Of a DNA stretch of 64,000 nt, positions 29,144 to 39,647 are shown one piece after another. A program made the translations under genes and the position numbers. Below the pieces are notes generated by a model, which made no database searches, was not told where the DNA came from, and saw only the letters and a list, made by a program, of their open reading frames with translations. The stretch comes from Labilithrix sp. (GTDB taxonomy: Bacteria > Myxococcota_A > Polyangia > Polyangiales > Polyangiaceae): the NCBI GenBank assembly GCA_019637175.1, contig JAHBWD010000009.1, positions 1 to 64,000 on the forward strand. The letters are read 5' to 3'. Positions within the stretch are counted from its first letter, which is position 1; every line of letters starts with the position of its first letter.

Positions 29144-29769
29144 TTACTTCGATTGCTCGATCGCGGAGAGGACCCGCGCAGTCACTTCTTTCACATCCCC
29201 CACGCCGTCGACCCTTCGGAGAAGCCCCGCCTTCTCGTAGAAGGGGAGCAGGTCGGCCGTCATCTTCTCGTACACGTCGACTCGATTCCGGACCGTCTCT
29301 TCCTGGTCGTCGGCGCGATGCTCGAGATCGGCCTCCGGGGGCGGCGGGTTATACTTCAAGTGATAGATCTGTCCAGTGCGTTTGTCGGTGCGACGCAGGC
29401 ACGCACGCTCCATCAGGAGCTCCTTGGCGACGTCCAGGGCCACCACGACGTTCAGCTTCTGCCCACGCGAGGCGAGCAGGTCGTTCAGTGCTTCGGCCTG
29501 GGGCACGGTCCGGGGAAAGCCGTCGAGGAGGAATCCGTTCGCGGCGTCCGGCAGCTCGGTGCGCTGCTTGATGAGATCGATGACGACCTCGTCGGGCACG
29601 AGGCCGCCCTTCCCCATCTTCTCGACGAGCTCCGGCGCGAGCTTCCCGTTCTTCTTCGCCTCGCGAAGCATGTCGCCCGTGGAGATCTGCGGGATCTTCC
29701 ACTTCTCGGTGATGACCTTGGCCTGGGTGCCTTTGCCTGCGCCCGGCGGGCCCACGAAGACGAGCCGCA

Positions 29770-29770
<1 letters not shown>
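29144..29770 (-). CDS. adk: Adenylate kinase
   Basis: 208 residues. The P-loop GPPGAGKGTQA starts at residue 7; NMP-binding ISTGDMLREAKKNG and GFLLDGFPRT, and LID RRTDKRTGQIYHLKYNPPP, are present. It balances ATP+AMP with 2 ADP. The LID lacks a four-Cys zinc site. Its start overlaps the secY stop (ATGA at 29770), indicating coupling. Confidence 0.97.
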
Positions 29771-31110
<1,340 letters not shown>

Positions 31111-31114
31111 CTTG

Positions 31115-31591
31115 TCATTCTGCGGAGGCCGCGGCCTTCGCCTGCGCGACGAGGACGGCCTTGCCGCCGGCCTTCGCGATCTTCTCCTGCGCAGACTTCG
31201 AGAAGGAGTGAGCCGTGACCGTGACCGCCTTGGTGAGATCGCCCTTGCCGAGGATCTTGATGCGGTCGGCCTTGCCCTTGATGAGGCCGCAGGCGCGGAG
31301 CGCGCGCTCGTCGACCTTCGCGCCGGCGTCGAACATCTGCTCGAGCTGGCTCACGTTGATCTCGGCGACGACGGCCGCGAAGATGTTCTTGAAGCCGCGC
31401 TTGGGGAGCCGGCGCGCGAGGGGCGTCTGGCCGCCTTCGAACCACGGCTTGAACGTCGAGCGGCGCGCGAACTGGCCCTTCTGACCGCGGCCCGCCGTCT
31501 TGCCGAGACCCGAGCCGACGCCGCGGCCCTTGCGGATCTTGTCGCGCGTCGCCCCTTCGGGCTTCGCGAGCTTGCTGAGCGTGTCAGCCAT
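31115..31591 (-). CDS. rplO: 50S ribosomal protein L15
   Basis: 158 residues. The N-terminus has [34 protein letters not shown], typical of L15, and [17 protein letters not shown] follows. It is a late-assembly 50S protein. It overlaps the end of rpmD by 8 bp and precedes secY. Confidence 0.96.
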   Translation of the reverse strand: MADTLSKLAKPEGATRDKIRKGRGVGSGLGKTAGRGQKGQFARRSTFKPWFEGGQTPLARRLPKRGFKNIFAAVVAEINVSQLEQMFDAGAKVDERALRACGLIKGKADRIKILGKGDLTKAVTVTAHSFSKSAQEKIAKAGGKAVLVAQAKAAASAE

Positions 31592-31775
31592 TGTCCACCT
31601 CCTCGACGGTGACGAGGTGGAGCACCTTCTTCACCGCGCCTCGAAACGAGGGCGTGTTGGCGACGACGACCGTCTTGCCGACGCGGCCGAGCCCGAGACC
31701 CTTGAGGTTCTCGCGCATGCGGTGCTCGACGCCGATCGTGCTGCGGATCTGCTTGATGCGAAGCTTGGCTTTCAC
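31584..31775 (-). CDS. rpmD: 50S ribosomal protein L30
   Basis: 63 residues: [25 protein letters not shown] is diagnostic. It is encoded between rpsE and rplO as usual, overlapping rpsE by 4 bp and rplO by 8 bp. Confidence 0.96.
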   Translation of the reverse strand: MKAKLRIKQIRSTIGVEHRMRENLKGLGLGRVGKTVVVANTPSFRGAVKKVLHLVTVEEVDNG

Positions 31776-32320
31776 GACGCTACCTCGGGAGTCGCGGACT
31801 TCTTCTTCTTCTTGCCGCTGTCAGCAATCAGGTCGGCCGTTTGCTTCCTGCGCTTGGCGGCCACCTGATCGAGGTTCTTGAGCTGGCGAAGCGCGTCGAT
31901 CGTGGCGTGCACGACGTTGTGCGGGTTCGCGCTGCCGATGCACTTGGTGAGGATGTCGTGGATGCCGGCCGACTCGACGACGGCGCGGACCGCGCCGCCG
32001 GCGATGACGCCCGTTCCCTGCGACGCCGGACGGAGGAACACCTTGCCCGCGCCGAAGTGCCCGTGCGACTCGTGCGGGATGGTGACGCCCTCGAGCGGCA
32101 CCTTGAAGATGTTCTTGCGCGCCTGGTCGTTGCCCTTGCGGATCGCCTCGGGCACTTCGTTGGCCTTGCCGAGGCCGACGCCCACGTGACCGCTCTCGTC
32201 GCCGACGACGACGAGCGCAGCGAAGGAGAAGCGGCGTCCGCCCTTCACGACCTTCGCGACGCGGTTGATGTGGATGATGCGCTCCTTGAGCTTGTCCTCG
32301 TCGATTTGCTCGATAGCCAT
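31772..32320 (-). CDS. rpsE: 30S ribosomal protein S5
   Basis: 182 residues from ATG 32320 ([21 protein letters not shown]); a longer frame to 32365 would run into rplR. S5 blocks: [51 protein letters not shown] and [16 protein letters not shown]. It acts in decoding accuracy. A Lys-rich C-terminus ([16 protein letters not shown]) extends the core. Confidence 0.97.
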   Translation of the reverse strand: MAIEQIDEDKLKERIIHINRVAKVVKGGRRFSFAALVVVGDESGHVGVGLGKANEVPEAIRKGNDQARKNIFKVPLEGVTIPHESHGHFGAGKVFLRPASQGTGVIAGGAVRAVVESAGIHDILTKCIGSANPHNVVHATIDALRQLKNLDQVAAKRRKQTADLIADSGKKKKKSATPEVAS

Positions 32321-32327
32321 GGGATCC

Positions 32328-32687
32328 TCAGAACTCGAGACCGGCCTTGCGAGCCGCTTCGGCAAGGGCCTTCACTCGGCCGTGGTACATGTAACCATTG
32401 CGATCGAACACGACCTTCTTCACGCCCTTGGCGAGGAGGAGCTTCGCGATCGTTTCGCCGACCTTCTCGGCGCTCTTCGACTTGTCGAGGTCTTCGGCCA
32501 GCGGCTTGATGTCCTTCGACAGCGTCGACGCGTGCACGAGCGTCGCGCCCGCCACGTCGTCCACGACCTGCGCGTACATGTGCTTGAGGCTGCGGAAGAC
32601 GGTGAGGCGCGGGCGCTCGGGCGTGCCCGAGACGGTGTGGCGGATGCGAAGCTTGCGGCGCTCGCGGCCGACGATTCTGCTGCCCAT
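32328..32687 (-). CDS. rplR: 50S ribosomal protein L18
   Basis: 119 residues. [23 protein letters not shown] and [30 protein letters not shown] identify L18, a 5S rRNA binder. It lies 2 bp after rplF and 7 bp before rpsE. Confidence 0.97.
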   Translation of the reverse strand: MGSRIVGRERRKLRIRHTVSGTPERPRLTVFRSLKHMYAQVVDDVAGATLVHASTLSKDIKPLAEDLDKSKSAEKVGETIAKLLLAKGVKKVVFDRNGYMYHGRVKALAEAARKAGLEF

Positions 32688-32689
32688 GA

Positions 32690-33304
32690 TTACTTACCGC
32701 CCTTCGCGGCCTTGCCCGCCTTCTCGCGGACCTTTTCGCCCTGGTAACGAACGCCCTTGCCGCCGTACGGCTCCGGCGGACGGAAGCCGCGGATCTTCGC
32801 GGCGGTCTGGCCCATCGTCTCCTTGTTGGCGCCGGTCAGGATGATGATCGTGCCCTTGGAGTCGCCGGGGATCTCGACCTTGATCCCCTCGGGGATCGGG
32901 AAGTTCACCGGGTGGGAGAAGCCGAGCGCGAGGTTGAGCGTCTTGCCCTTCACCTCGGCGCGGTAACCGGTGCCGACGAGCTGGAGCGTCTTCGTGTAGC
33001 CCGTGGCCGCGCCGATCACCATTCCGTTGATGATCGAGCGGGCGAGGCCCTGGAAGCGCGCGCCGTCGCGGCCTTCGACGGTCGGGAGCACGAGGAGCTC
33101 CTGCCCTTCGACCTTCACCTTCACGTTCGGCGTGAGATCGCGCGTCAGGCTGCCCTTCGGGCCCTTGACCTCGATCTTGCCGTTCGCGACGGTGACCGTG
33201 ACGCCCTTCGGCAGCTCGACGGGGCGCTTGCCGACGCGCGACTGGCGCATCTGTTCCGGCCGGAGGCTGACCGGCCCGGCGGCTTGTGAAGAAGTGCTCA
33301 TCAC
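32690..33304 (-). CDS. rplF: 50S ribosomal protein L6
   Basis: 204 residues if the start is ATG 33304; 33301 and 33250 are alternatives. The common L6 N-terminus (S-R-I/V-GK-P) appears at residue 22 ([14 protein letters not shown]), so this protein either has a 20-residue extension or starts later. The overlap ATGATGA with the rpsH stop favours an upstream start by coupling. [22 protein letters not shown] marks the C-terminus. Confidence 0.95.
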   Translation of the reverse strand: MMSTSSQAAGPVSLRPEQMRQSRVGKRPVELPKGVTVTVANGKIEVKGPKGSLTRDLTPNVKVKVEGQELLVLPTVEGRDGARFQGLARSIINGMVIGAATGYTKTLQLVGTGYRAEVKGKTLNLALGFSHPVNFPIPEGIKVEIPGDSKGTIIILTGANKETMGQTAAKIRGFRPPEPYGGKGVRYQGEKVREKAGKAAKGGK

Positions 33305-33696
33305 CAGACCTCGCAGAGGAGCTCGCCGCCGACGCGCTGCTCGCGCGCCTGACGGTCGGTCATGACGCCGCGGCTCGTCGAAAGGATCGAGATGCCCATG
33401 CCGCTGCGGACGCGCGGGATGCGGTCGAAGCGGACGTAGACGCGACGGCCCGGCGCCGAGACGCGACGAACGCCGTCGATGGCGGCCGACTTCTCGCGCC
33501 CGTAGCGGAGAACGAGCGTGAGCGTCTTCTTGCCCTCGCCTTCGCTCTCGCGGACGTCGTCGATGTAGCCCTCCTGCTTGAGCACCTGGGCGATGTTCTG
33601 CTTGAGGGTGGAGTGGGGCATCTCCACGCGGTCGTGGCGAGCAAGCGCACCGTTGCGGATGCGCGCAAGCATGTCGGAGATCGGATCGCTCATCAT
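33301..33696 (-). CDS. rpsH: 30S ribosomal protein S8
   Basis: 131 residues. MSDPISDMLARIRNG at the start and VRSGMGISILSTSRGVMTDRQAREQRVGGE near the end are diagnostic. S8 binds central 16S rRNA and in some bacteria represses the spc operon; no matching mRNA target was identified here. Confidence 0.97.
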   Translation of the reverse strand: MMSDPISDMLARIRNGALARHDRVEMPHSTLKQNIAQVLKQEGYIDDVRESEGEGKKTLTLVLRYGREKSAAIDGVRRVSAPGRRVYVRFDRIPRVRSGMGISILSTSRGVMTDRQAREQRVGGELLCEVW

Positions 33697-33700
33697 GGGA

Positions 33701-33886
33701 TCACCAGCTCGCCTTGATCACACCGGGGATTTCGCCGCGGAGAGAGTAGAGCCGCAGGCAAACGCGGCAGAGCTCGAACTTCCGGTAGTACGCGCGCGCG
33801 CGACCGCAGACTTTGCAGCGGTTGCGGTGGCGCACCTCGAACTTCGGAGCGCGATTGAGCTTCGCAAACTGACAGGCACGGGCCAT
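33701..33886 (-). CDS. rpsN: 30S ribosomal protein S14, zinc-binding type
   Basis: 61 residues. The short form with two Cys pairs (RCKVCGR and ELCRVCLR) binds zinc, unlike the ~100-residue non-zinc form. It ends [10 protein letters not shown], as usual, and is placed between rplE and rpsH. Confidence 0.97.
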   Translation of the reverse strand: MARACQFAKLNRAPKFEVRHRNRCKVCGRARAYYRKFELCRVCLRLYSLRGEIPGVIKASW

Positions 33887-33907
33887 CGTCTTGTTCCCTT
33901 CGTCCCG

Positions 33908-34561
33908 TTACGCAGCCCGGAAGGGCATGCCCATGTGCTGGAGGAGCGCTCGCCCCTCTTCGTCGGTTCGCGCCGTCGTCACGAAGGAGATGTTGAGCCC
34001 CTTGATGACGTCGATGCGGTCGTAGTCGATCTCGGGGAAGATGATCTGCTCCTTGAGACCGAGCGTGTAGTTGCCCTTGCCGTCGAACGCGCGCCGCGAG
34101 ACGCCGCGGAAGTCGCGCATGCGCGGGAGCGCGATCGAGATGAATCGATCGAGGAACTCCCACATGCGACCCTTGCGGAGCGTCACCATCGCGCCGATCG
34201 GGAGGCCCGCGCGGAGCTTGAAGCTCGCGATGGCTTTCTTGGAGCGCGTGACGACCGGCTTCTGGCCGGTGATCGCCCGGAGCTCCTCGACCGCGGAGTC
34301 GATGATCTTCGGGTTCGTCACGGCCTGACCGAGGCCCATGTTGATGACGACCTTCTCGAGGCGCGGAACCTGGTTCGGGTTCTTGTACCCGAACTGCTTC
34401 ACCAGCGCGGGCACGGCCTCCTTGGCGTACTTCGCCATGAAGCGCGGGGCCACGGCCTCGGTGTTGGAGACGACCTTGGGGGCCGCTTCACGCGCGCCGC
34501 CGCCTTCGCCCTTTTCCTTGCGCGGCTTCTTCTCGCGCTTCTCTTGCTTCTCGTCAGCCAT
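33908..34561 (-). CDS. rplE: 50S ribosomal protein L5 with charged N-terminal extension
   Basis: 217 residues against a usual ~180. The L5 core begins near residue 38 ([22 protein letters not shown]) and includes [34 protein letters not shown] and [26 protein letters not shown]. The first 37 residues ([20 protein letters not shown] and on) are Lys/Glu-rich and probably disordered. L5 binds 5S rRNA in the central protuberance. Confidence 0.97.
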   Translation of the reverse strand: MADEKQEKREKKPRKEKGEGGGAREAAPKVVSNTEAVAPRFMAKYAKEAVPALVKQFGYKNPNQVPRLEKVVINMGLGQAVTNPKIIDSAVEELRAITGQKPVVTRSKKAIASFKLRAGLPIGAMVTLRKGRMWEFLDRFISIALPRMRDFRGVSRRAFDGKGNYTLGLKEQIIFPEIDYDRIDVIKGLNISFVTTARTDEEGRALLQHMGMPFRAA

Positions 34562-34569
34562 GGCCTACC

Positions 34570-34911
34570 TCAGGACGCCGCTTTGCGGGGCGACGGGATT
34601 TCTTCACCGCTCTTGACGGCGACGCGGGTCTTCACGCCCTTGTCGTCGGTCTTGACGCGGATGCGGGTGCCTTTGCCGGTCGACGGATCGACGAGCATGA
34701 CCTTGCACGCGTGGATCGGCTGCTCGCGCTCGAGGATGCCGCCCTGCTGCATGCGGGGGTTGGGGCGCATGTGGCGCTTCACGAGGTTGACGCCCTCGAC
34801 GATCACGCGGTCGTCCTCCTTGAAGAGGCGCATGACCTTGCCCTTCTTGCCCTTGTCTTTGCCGGAGATGACGACGACGGTGTCGCCCTTCTGGAGCCTC
34901 TGCACGGCCAT
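34570..34911 (-). CDS. rplX: 50S ribosomal protein L24
   Basis: 113 residues from ATG 34911, overlapping the rplN stop by ATGA. The KOW motif (QKGDTVVVISGKDKGKKGKV) and EGVNLVKRHMRPNP are diagnostic. L24 starts 50S assembly. The upstream open frame is out of gene context and was ignored. Confidence 0.97.
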   Translation of the reverse strand: MAVQRLQKGDTVVVISGKDKGKKGKVMRLFKEDDRVIVEGVNLVKRHMRPNPRMQQGGILEREQPIHACKVMLVDPSTGKGTRIRVKTDDKGVKTRVAVKSGEEIPSPRKAAS

Positions 34912-35279
34912 CACAGCACCTCCGGCGCGAGCGAGATGATCTTCATGAACTTCTTCGCGCGGAGCTCGCGGGCGACCGGTCCGAAGATGCGCGTGCCGAT
35001 CGGCTCGAGCTGCGCGTTGATGAGGACGGCGCTGTTCTCGTCGAAGCGGATCGAGCTGCCGTCGTTGCGCGGGGTGTCGTCTTTGACGCGGACGACGACC
35101 GCCTTCGCGACCTCGCCCTTCTTCACCTTCGTGCCCGGGAGCGCTTCTTTGACCGAGACGACGATGATGTCGCCGAGGCGGGCGTAACGGCGGCGCGACC
35201 CGCCGAGCACCTTGACGCACTGGACTCGCTTGGCGCCGGAGTTGTCGGCGACCTCCAGCGTGGTTCGCATCTGGATCAT
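34911..35279 (-). CDS. rplN: 50S ribosomal protein L14
   Basis: 122 residues: [68 protein letters not shown]14 is at the subunit interface and near factor-binding sites. It is 4 bp after rpsQ. Confidence 0.98.
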   Translation of the reverse strand: MIQMRTTLEVADNSGAKRVQCVKVLGGSRRRYARLGDIIVVSVKEALPGTKVKKGEVAKAVVVRVKDDTPRNDGSSIRFDENSAVLINAQLEPIGTRIFGPVARELRAKKFMKIISLAPEVL

Positions 35280-35283
35280 CGCG

Positions 35284-35637
35284 TCACTCCTCCACGAACT
35301 TCTTGACGAGGCGCACCACGATGAAGCGCTTGTCGCGCGAGATCGGGCGGTGCTCCTGGATCTCGACTTGATCGCCGACCTTGTACTGGTTGGTCTCGTC
35401 GTGAGCCTTGTACCGGGTGCGGCTGCGGACGTACTTGCCGTAGAGGGCGTCGCGGCTCGCGCTGACGCACTCGACGACGACCGTCTTGTTCATCTTGTCC
35501 TTGATGACCTTGCCGACCATCTTGCGACGGAAGCCGTGGGCTTCGTGCTTGAGGGAGGGCGTCGACGCGGCGGCGGCGGGCACGGGCTTCTTGGCTTCGG
35601 CCTTCGGGGCCTTCGCCTTGGGGGCTGCTTGGGACAT
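35284..35637 (-). CDS. rpsQ: 30S ribosomal protein S17 with Ala/Lys-rich extension
   Basis: 117 residues against a usual ~85. The core starts near residue 37 ([21 protein letters not shown]) and has [14 protein letters not shown] and [19 protein letters not shown]. The N-terminal ~30 residues ([20 protein letters not shown]) are low complexity. Confidence 0.97.
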   Translation of the reverse strand: MSQAAPKAKAPKAEAKKPVPAAAASTPSLKHEAHGFRRKMVGKVIKDKMNKTVVVECVSASRDALYGKYVRSRTRYKAHDETNQYKVGDQVEIQEHRPISRDKRFIVVRLVKKFVEE

Positions 35638-35639
35638 GA

Positions 35640-35972
35640 CTACTCACTCGCCTTCTTCGTGGACTTCTTCTTCGCCTTCGGCGCGGCGCCTTCCGCGCTC
35701 GCGGCCTTCGCCTTCGGCGCGGCGGCCTTCTTCGCGGGCTTCGCCGGCTTGCTGCCGTCGGCGCTGACCGCTCCCGCCGCGGCCTTCAGCTGCTCTTCGC
35801 GGAGCAGCGTCTTGACGCGCGCGAGGTCGCGCTTGGTCTTGCGGATGGTGCTCGTGTCGTCGAGCCGGTTCGTGAAGTTCTTGAAGCGCGCCGTGAACGT
35901 GTCCTTCGCGAGGCTCTTCTCGAGCTCGACGAGATCCGCCTGGCTGCGCTCGCGCAGATCCTTGGCCTTCAT
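35640..35972 (-). CDS. rpmC: 50S ribosomal protein L29 with long basic tail
   Basis: 110 residues against a usual ~65. The core ([49 protein letters not shown]) is followed by about 45 residues rich in Ala, Lys and Pro. L29 lies beside the tunnel exit with L23, where the tail could reach nascent chains or factors. The start overlaps the rplP stop (ATGA). Confidence 0.95.
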   Translation of the reverse strand: MKAKDLRERSQADLVELEKSLAKDTFTARFKNFTNRLDDTSTIRKTKRDLARVKTLLREEQLKAAAGAVSADGSKPAKPAKKAAAPKAKAASAEGAAPKAKKKSTKKASE

Positions 35973-36424
35973 GACGCTTTGCCTTTCTTCGCCTTGACCG
36001 GCGCGGGCGATTCGATGACGCCGCGCACGAGGAACTTGTAGCCGATCGGGATCTTGTGACCGGCGAGGCGGAACGCTTCGCGCGCCGTCTTCTCGTCGAT
36101 GCCCGCGATCTCGTACATCACGCGGCCCGGGAGGATGTCGGCCGCCCATTCCTCGACGCCGCCCTTGCCTCCACCCATTCGAACCTCGAGGGGCTTCTTC
36201 GAGACCGGACGGTGGGGGAAGACGCGGATCCAGAGCTTGCCGGCGCGCTTGACGTGGCGGGTGATCGCCATACGAGCCGCTTCGATCTGGCGAGCGGTGA
36301 GGCGGCCCGGCTCGACGGCCTGCATGGCGAAGTCGCCGAAGGACACGTCGCAGCCGCGGTACGCGGTGCCGCGGTTGTTGCCCTTCTGCATCTTTCGATA
36401 CTTGGTTCTCTTGGGGACGAGCAT
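35969..36424 (-). CDS. rplP: 50S ribosomal protein L16
   Basis: 151 residues. [40 protein letters not shown] and [27 protein letters not shown] are diagnostic. L16 contacts A-site tRNA. It is preceded by a 78-bp gap with two strong hairpins, unlike the tight spacing elsewhere in the block. Confidence 0.97.
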   Translation of the reverse strand: MLVPKRTKYRKMQKGNNRGTAYRGCDVSFGDFAMQAVEPGRLTARQIEAARMAITRHVKRAGKLWIRVFPHRPVSKKPLEVRMGGGKGGVEEWAADILPGRVMYEIAGIDEKTAREAFRLAGHKIPIGYKFLVRGVIESPAPVKAKKGKAS

Positions 36425-36502
36425 TTTCTTCTCTCGAGAAGGGGCCCCACGCCGTCGTGGGGATCGGATAGGGGGCTCCGGGGGCTTCCCCCCGGAGCAG
36501 GG
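36425..36502 (-). other. rpsC-rplP intergenic RNA with two hairpins
   Basis: Two perfect stems are present: GCTCCGGGGG (36475-36484) with CCCCCGGAGC (36489-36498), and CCCCACG (36445-36451) with CGTGGGG (36456-36462). In the minus-strand mRNA they fall just after the rpsC stop and before the rplP ribosome-binding site. The motif GGGGCCCCACG is shared with the repeat region at 27587 and 27721. Neither hairpin is followed by a good U-tract. Confidence 0.7.
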
Positions 36503-37204
36503 TCACGCTCCTGCGATCTGCGGGCGGCGCTGGCGGCGGGCGAGGACCTCGCCCTTGAACACCCAGCACTTGACCCCGATGATTCCGTACTTCGTGCGCG
36601 CCTCGTGCTGGCCGAACTCGATGTCGGCGCGGAGCGTGTGGAGCGGCACGCGCCCCTCACGGTAGGTCTCGACGCGGCTCATTTCGCTCCCGCCGAGGCG
36701 GCCGGAGCAGCGGATGCGGATGCCCTTGGCGCCGAACTTCATGGCGGTGGAGAGAGCCTTCTTCATCGCGCGGCGGAACGCGACGCGGCGCTCGAGCTGC
36801 ATCGCGACGTTCTCGGCGACGAGCTGCGCGCTCGTCTCCGCCTTGCGGATCTCCTGCACGTCGATGAAGACTTCGTTGTCGGTGAACGACTGGACGCCGG
36901 CGAACTTGGTCTCGCCCTTCACGGCGGTCTTCAGGTTGCCGATCTTGAGGATCTCGATCCCCTTGCCGCCCTTGCCGATGACCATGCCGGGGCGCGCGGT
37001 GAAGACGATGACCTTCGCCTTGTTCGCGGCGCGCTCGACCTCGACGGACGCGATGTTCGCGTTCATGAGGTACTCCTTCACGGCGCGCTTGATGCGCATG
37101 TCTTCGTGAAGCCACTTCGAGTAGCTCTTGTCCTCGAACCACTTGCTGTTCCACGTCTTGATGACGCCGAGGCGGAAGCCGTACGGATGAACTTTCTGAC
37201 CCAT
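36503..37204 (-). CDS. rpsC: 30S ribosomal protein S3
   Basis: 233 residues: [22 protein letters not shown] domain [20 protein letters not shown], and C-terminal [23 protein letters not shown]3 lines the mRNA entry and helps helicase activity. It lies between rplV and rplP in normal order. Confidence 0.98.
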   Translation of the reverse strand: MGQKVHPYGFRLGVIKTWNSKWFEDKSYSKWLHEDMRIKRAVKEYLMNANIASVEVERAANKAKVIVFTARPGMVIGKGGKGIEILKIGNLKTAVKGETKFAGVQSFTDNEVFIDVQEIRKAETSAQLVAENVAMQLERRVAFRRAMKKALSTAMKFGAKGIRIRCSGRLGGSEMSRVETYREGRVPLHTLRADIEFGQHEARTKYGIIGVKCWVFKGEVLARRQRRPQIAGA

Positions 37205-37223
37205 GTGATTTGCGTCCTCTTGC

Positions 37224-37565
37224 TCAGCGCGTTCCGAGGTGGATCGTGATGTGGCTCATGCCCTTCTGAATGCGCGTCGCGCGACCCATCGCGCGCGGAC
37301 GCCAGCGGCGCATGTGCTTGTTCGGGGCCTTGTCGACGAAGGCCGTCTCGACGAAGAGCGCGTCGAGATCGACGCCCGGGCTCGTCGTGCGCGCGTTCGC
37401 CACGGCGCTCTCGATGAGCTTCTTGAGGACGGGCGCGCCCGCCTTCATCGTGAACTCGAGGAGCTGCAGCGCCTCGCCGGCCTGACGCCCGCGGACGAGG
37501 TTCACAATCATTCGAGCCTTGCGCGGAGAGATCCGCGCGAAGCGGGCGATCGCCTTCGACACCAT
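37224..37565 (-). CDS. rplV: 50S ribosomal protein L22
   Basis: 113 residues: [44 protein letters not shown] and the extended loop [24 protein letters not shown], which lines the exit tunnel. It is the first gene of block 2; its normal upstream neighbour rpsS is 19.3 kb away. Confidence 0.98.
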   Translation of the reverse strand: MVSKAIARFARISPRKARMIVNLVRGRQAGEALQLLEFTMKAGAPVLKKLIESAVANARTTSPGVDLDALFVETAFVDKAPNKHMRRWRPRAMGRATRIQKGMSHITIHLGTR

Positions 37566-37896
37566 GACACTAGACCTTTCGAGACGCCGTCGTACCGCCG
37601 GGGAGCTAACCGCCGGGGGCCGTTACGGCCGCCGAGTCCACCTACGCACCGGAAAACACTGAAGGTTTCCGGCGCCCGCGAGCCCTGCTGGACCCGAGGG
37701 AGCGCGTACTTTACGCAGATTCGCGCACTTCGCAAGCGGTTTGAGGGGGGATGGTGTAGGCGACCACCAGGTTTCGGGGATTCCGCGGTCCGTGCGCCCT
37801 TCCCGTCGGTAGAAAAATGCCGTTGTTTCCTGCGCAACCGACAATTACCTACATTGGCATACCCATCGCAAGCCTTCGCCTCCGAGGAGAGCGAAG
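37566..37896. other. rplV leader and divergent intergenic region
   Basis: 331 bp without a gene. On the minus strand it would form the 5' leader of the rplV operon. Small hairpins are seen: GGCCG-TTA-CGGCC near 37618 and CCGGAAA/TTTCCGG at 37650-37673. A candidate promoter lies at 37708-37735. The lipoprotein promoter on the plus strand probably lies within 37810-37880, where A/T content rises (for example AATTACCTACATTGG). Confidence 0.5.
37708..37735 (-). promoter_or_regulatory. Candidate sigma-70-type promoter for the rplV operon
   Basis: On the minus strand TTGCGA (37735-37730) and TAAAGT (37713-37708) are separated by 16 bp. They match 4-5 and 4 of 6 consensus bases. It lies about 143 bp upstream of the rplV start. 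The break of the superoperon upstream of rplV makes a promoter in this gap necessary. Confidence 0.4.
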
Positions 37897-38532
37897 ATGA
37901 AGACCTGCCTTTCGATGATCGCGATGGTGACTGTGGGGCTCGCGGGCTGCAGCGCCGCCGAGGACGGCGTGGTGAGCGGCGAGGAGGCGTACACGCAGTC
38001 GCGAACGTCGCTCGAGCGCGAGCTGAGGTCTCCCATCCCGGTGCCGACGGACACGCCGATCGGCAAGTCGCTCGAGTCGTTCGTCAGCGAGCGGACGCGT
38101 TCGCTCACCGCCGGCACGCCGACGGAGCGCAACGCGTGCACGATGACGCGCTACAAGAACGCCGAGGGGGCCGAGGAGATGAGCTACGAGAAGTGTGCCG
38201 AGAAGGCGTTTCTCCGCATCGGACGCGACGAGACCGGCTTCCCCGTGATCGTGTACGCCGACCACAACGGCGACGGCAAGGTCGACAGCTTCCGCGATCA
38301 GAGCGGGCCGCTCTACGCCGTCGAAGACGAGAACCGCGACGGCAAGGTCGACCGCTTGACCGAGGCGGCCGAGCGCGTACCCGACCTCTCACTCGCCGAC
38401 TTCGGCGGAGGAAACTGGGCGCTCAGCGAGGGCGGGCAGATCGCCAACCGCATCCTCGAGGACAAGAACAGGGACGGGCGCTTCGAGCTCGAGTCGATCA
38501 CGGCGAAGCAGCCGGCGTGGTTCGTCCGCTGA
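37897..38532 (+). CDS. Lipoprotein with EF-hand-like calcium loops
   Basis: 211 residues. The lipobox is in VTVGLAGCSA (Cys 18). Three acidic loops resemble EF-hand/dockerin calcium-binding loops: DHNGDGKVDSF, DENRDGKVDRL and DKNRDGRFELE, at about residues 122-200. Such extracytoplasmic loops bind calcium structurally. The enzyme or partner role is unknown. It ends 7 bp from the convergent hydrolase gene. Confidence 0.78.
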   Translation: MKTCLSMIAMVTVGLAGCSAAEDGVVSGEEAYTQSRTSLERELRSPIPVPTDTPIGKSLESFVSERTRSLTAGTPTERNACTMTRYKNAEGAEEMSYEKCAEKAFLRIGRDETGFPVIVYADHNGDGKVDSFRDQSGPLYAVEDENRDGKVDRLTEAAERVPDLSLADFGGGNWALSEGGQIANRILEDKNRDGRFELESITAKQPAWFVR

Positions 38533-38539
38533 GCGCGGC

Positions 38540-39292
38540 TCAGAGCGACGACCAGAACTCCTGGAGGAGCGCGTTGAACTCCGCGGGCCGCTCGACGTTC
38601 GCGAGGTGGCCGGCGCCGGCGATGACCTCGCGGCGCGCGCGCGGCAGCGTGCGGGCGTACGCCTCGGCCATCTGGATGAAGCTCGGGATGTCTTTCTCGC
38701 CCGAGACGACGAGCGCGGGGATGTCGAGCTTGCGCAGCCGCGGCACGGGATCGGGATCGCTCCAGTGCGACGAGACGCGCCCCGTCCAGTGGCCGCCGCC
38801 GTAATCGAGGACGATGCCGCGCAGCTCTTCGAAGAGCTCTTCGTCGTGGCGGAGGTGCTCGAAGAGCGGATCGTCGAGCCAGATCTCCGCGGCCGTCGCC
38901 TTGTCGCCCTCGGCGGCGAGCGCGACGCAGCGCGACCACGCCTCGATGCCGGTGCGGCGCCCGAGCAGCAGCGGGCCGACGAACGTGAGCGAGCGGACGC
39001 GCCCCGGATGACGAAGCGCGAGATCGGAGGCGACCGCGGCGCCGAAGGAGTTCGCGACGACGTGCACGCGATCGATCTTCGTCGCGTCGAGCGCGCGCAG
39101 CACGTCGGCGGCGGGATCGACCTGGCCGAGCTCGCGGCCCTGCGGCCCGAAGCCCGGCAGATCGACCGTGAGGACGCGATACGCCGACGAGAACGCCTCG
39201 ACCTGCCGGCGCCACATGCGCGCGTCGAGCGCGAAGCCGTGCAGCATGACGAGGGCGGGCAGCGCCTCGTTGGGCTTGGCTCCGGAGGTCAT
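38540..39292 (-). CDS. Alpha/beta hydrolase
   Basis: 250 residues. The oxyanion region is VMLHGFALDARMW; the nucleophile elbow is VVANSFGAA (Ser in A-N-S-F-G rather than the commoner G-x-S-x-G). The acid region is near VSGEKDIPSF, and the catalytic His is in GAGHLANVERPAEF. No signal peptide. It resembles esterase/C-C hydrolase members; the substrate cannot be assigned. Confidence 0.88.
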   Translation of the reverse strand: MTSGAKPNEALPALVMLHGFALDARMWRRQVEAFSSAYRVLTVDLPGFGPQGRELGQVDPAADVLRALDATKIDRVHVVANSFGAAVASDLALRHPGRVRSLTFVGPLLLGRRTGIEAWSRCVALAAEGDKATAAEIWLDDPLFEHLRHDEELFEELRGIVLDYGGGHWTGRVSSHWSDPDPVPRLRKLDIPALVVSGEKDIPSFIQMAEAYARTLPRARREVIAGAGHLANVERPAEFNALLQEFWSSL

Positions 39293-39647
39293 CGTTCTGG
39301 CCTTTATAGAGAACCTTTCGCATGGCTGAAAGGCCTTGGAGATTTCACCTCATTTTTTGGCCAATCCGCGCTCTCCGTCGTCGCGACCGCGATCGTCGCG
39401 CCGCGTGGGCGCCGTCGCGTCGGCGATCCCGCGCTCTCACGGATCGGAAGGCCGAGATGTCGCTCGGCAGGATGTTCGGGCTTCGGAGTTCACTTCCGAT
39501 GATCTCGCCCGGTCCATCGAGGATCCACTCGCGTTTTGGTGACGTTGCGTTGCACGTGCACGGCAACTTTGCACGTGCGCAGGCGGGGACGCCGTGACAC
39601 GCTTGAGGTCGTCGCCGGTAGGTCGACATCGGCGCCCGGGAGGAAAC
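39293..39647. other. Intergenic region with a repeated TTGCACGTGC motif
   Basis: 355 bp. Short open frames here are Arg-rich and unconvincing. The clear feature is the pair of TTGCACGTGC boxes at 39550-39559 and 39569-39578 upstream of the next gene. Otherwise I see nothing to annotate. Confidence 0.45.
39550..39578. promoter_or_regulatory. Two TTGCACGTGC boxes, possible operator
   Basis: The boxes at 39550-39559 and 39569-39578 start 19 bp apart, nearly two helical turns, and each contains the palindrome GCACGTGC. They lie about 70-100 bp before the FGE-fold lipoprotein start, where a regulator could bind. No cognate regulator is identified. Confidence 0.35.

Noticed and set aside
39322..39597. 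Plus-strand frame of 91 codons before the FGE-fold gene
   Set aside because: Arg-rich, poor codon bias, overlaps likely regulatory boxes and the next gene's leader.
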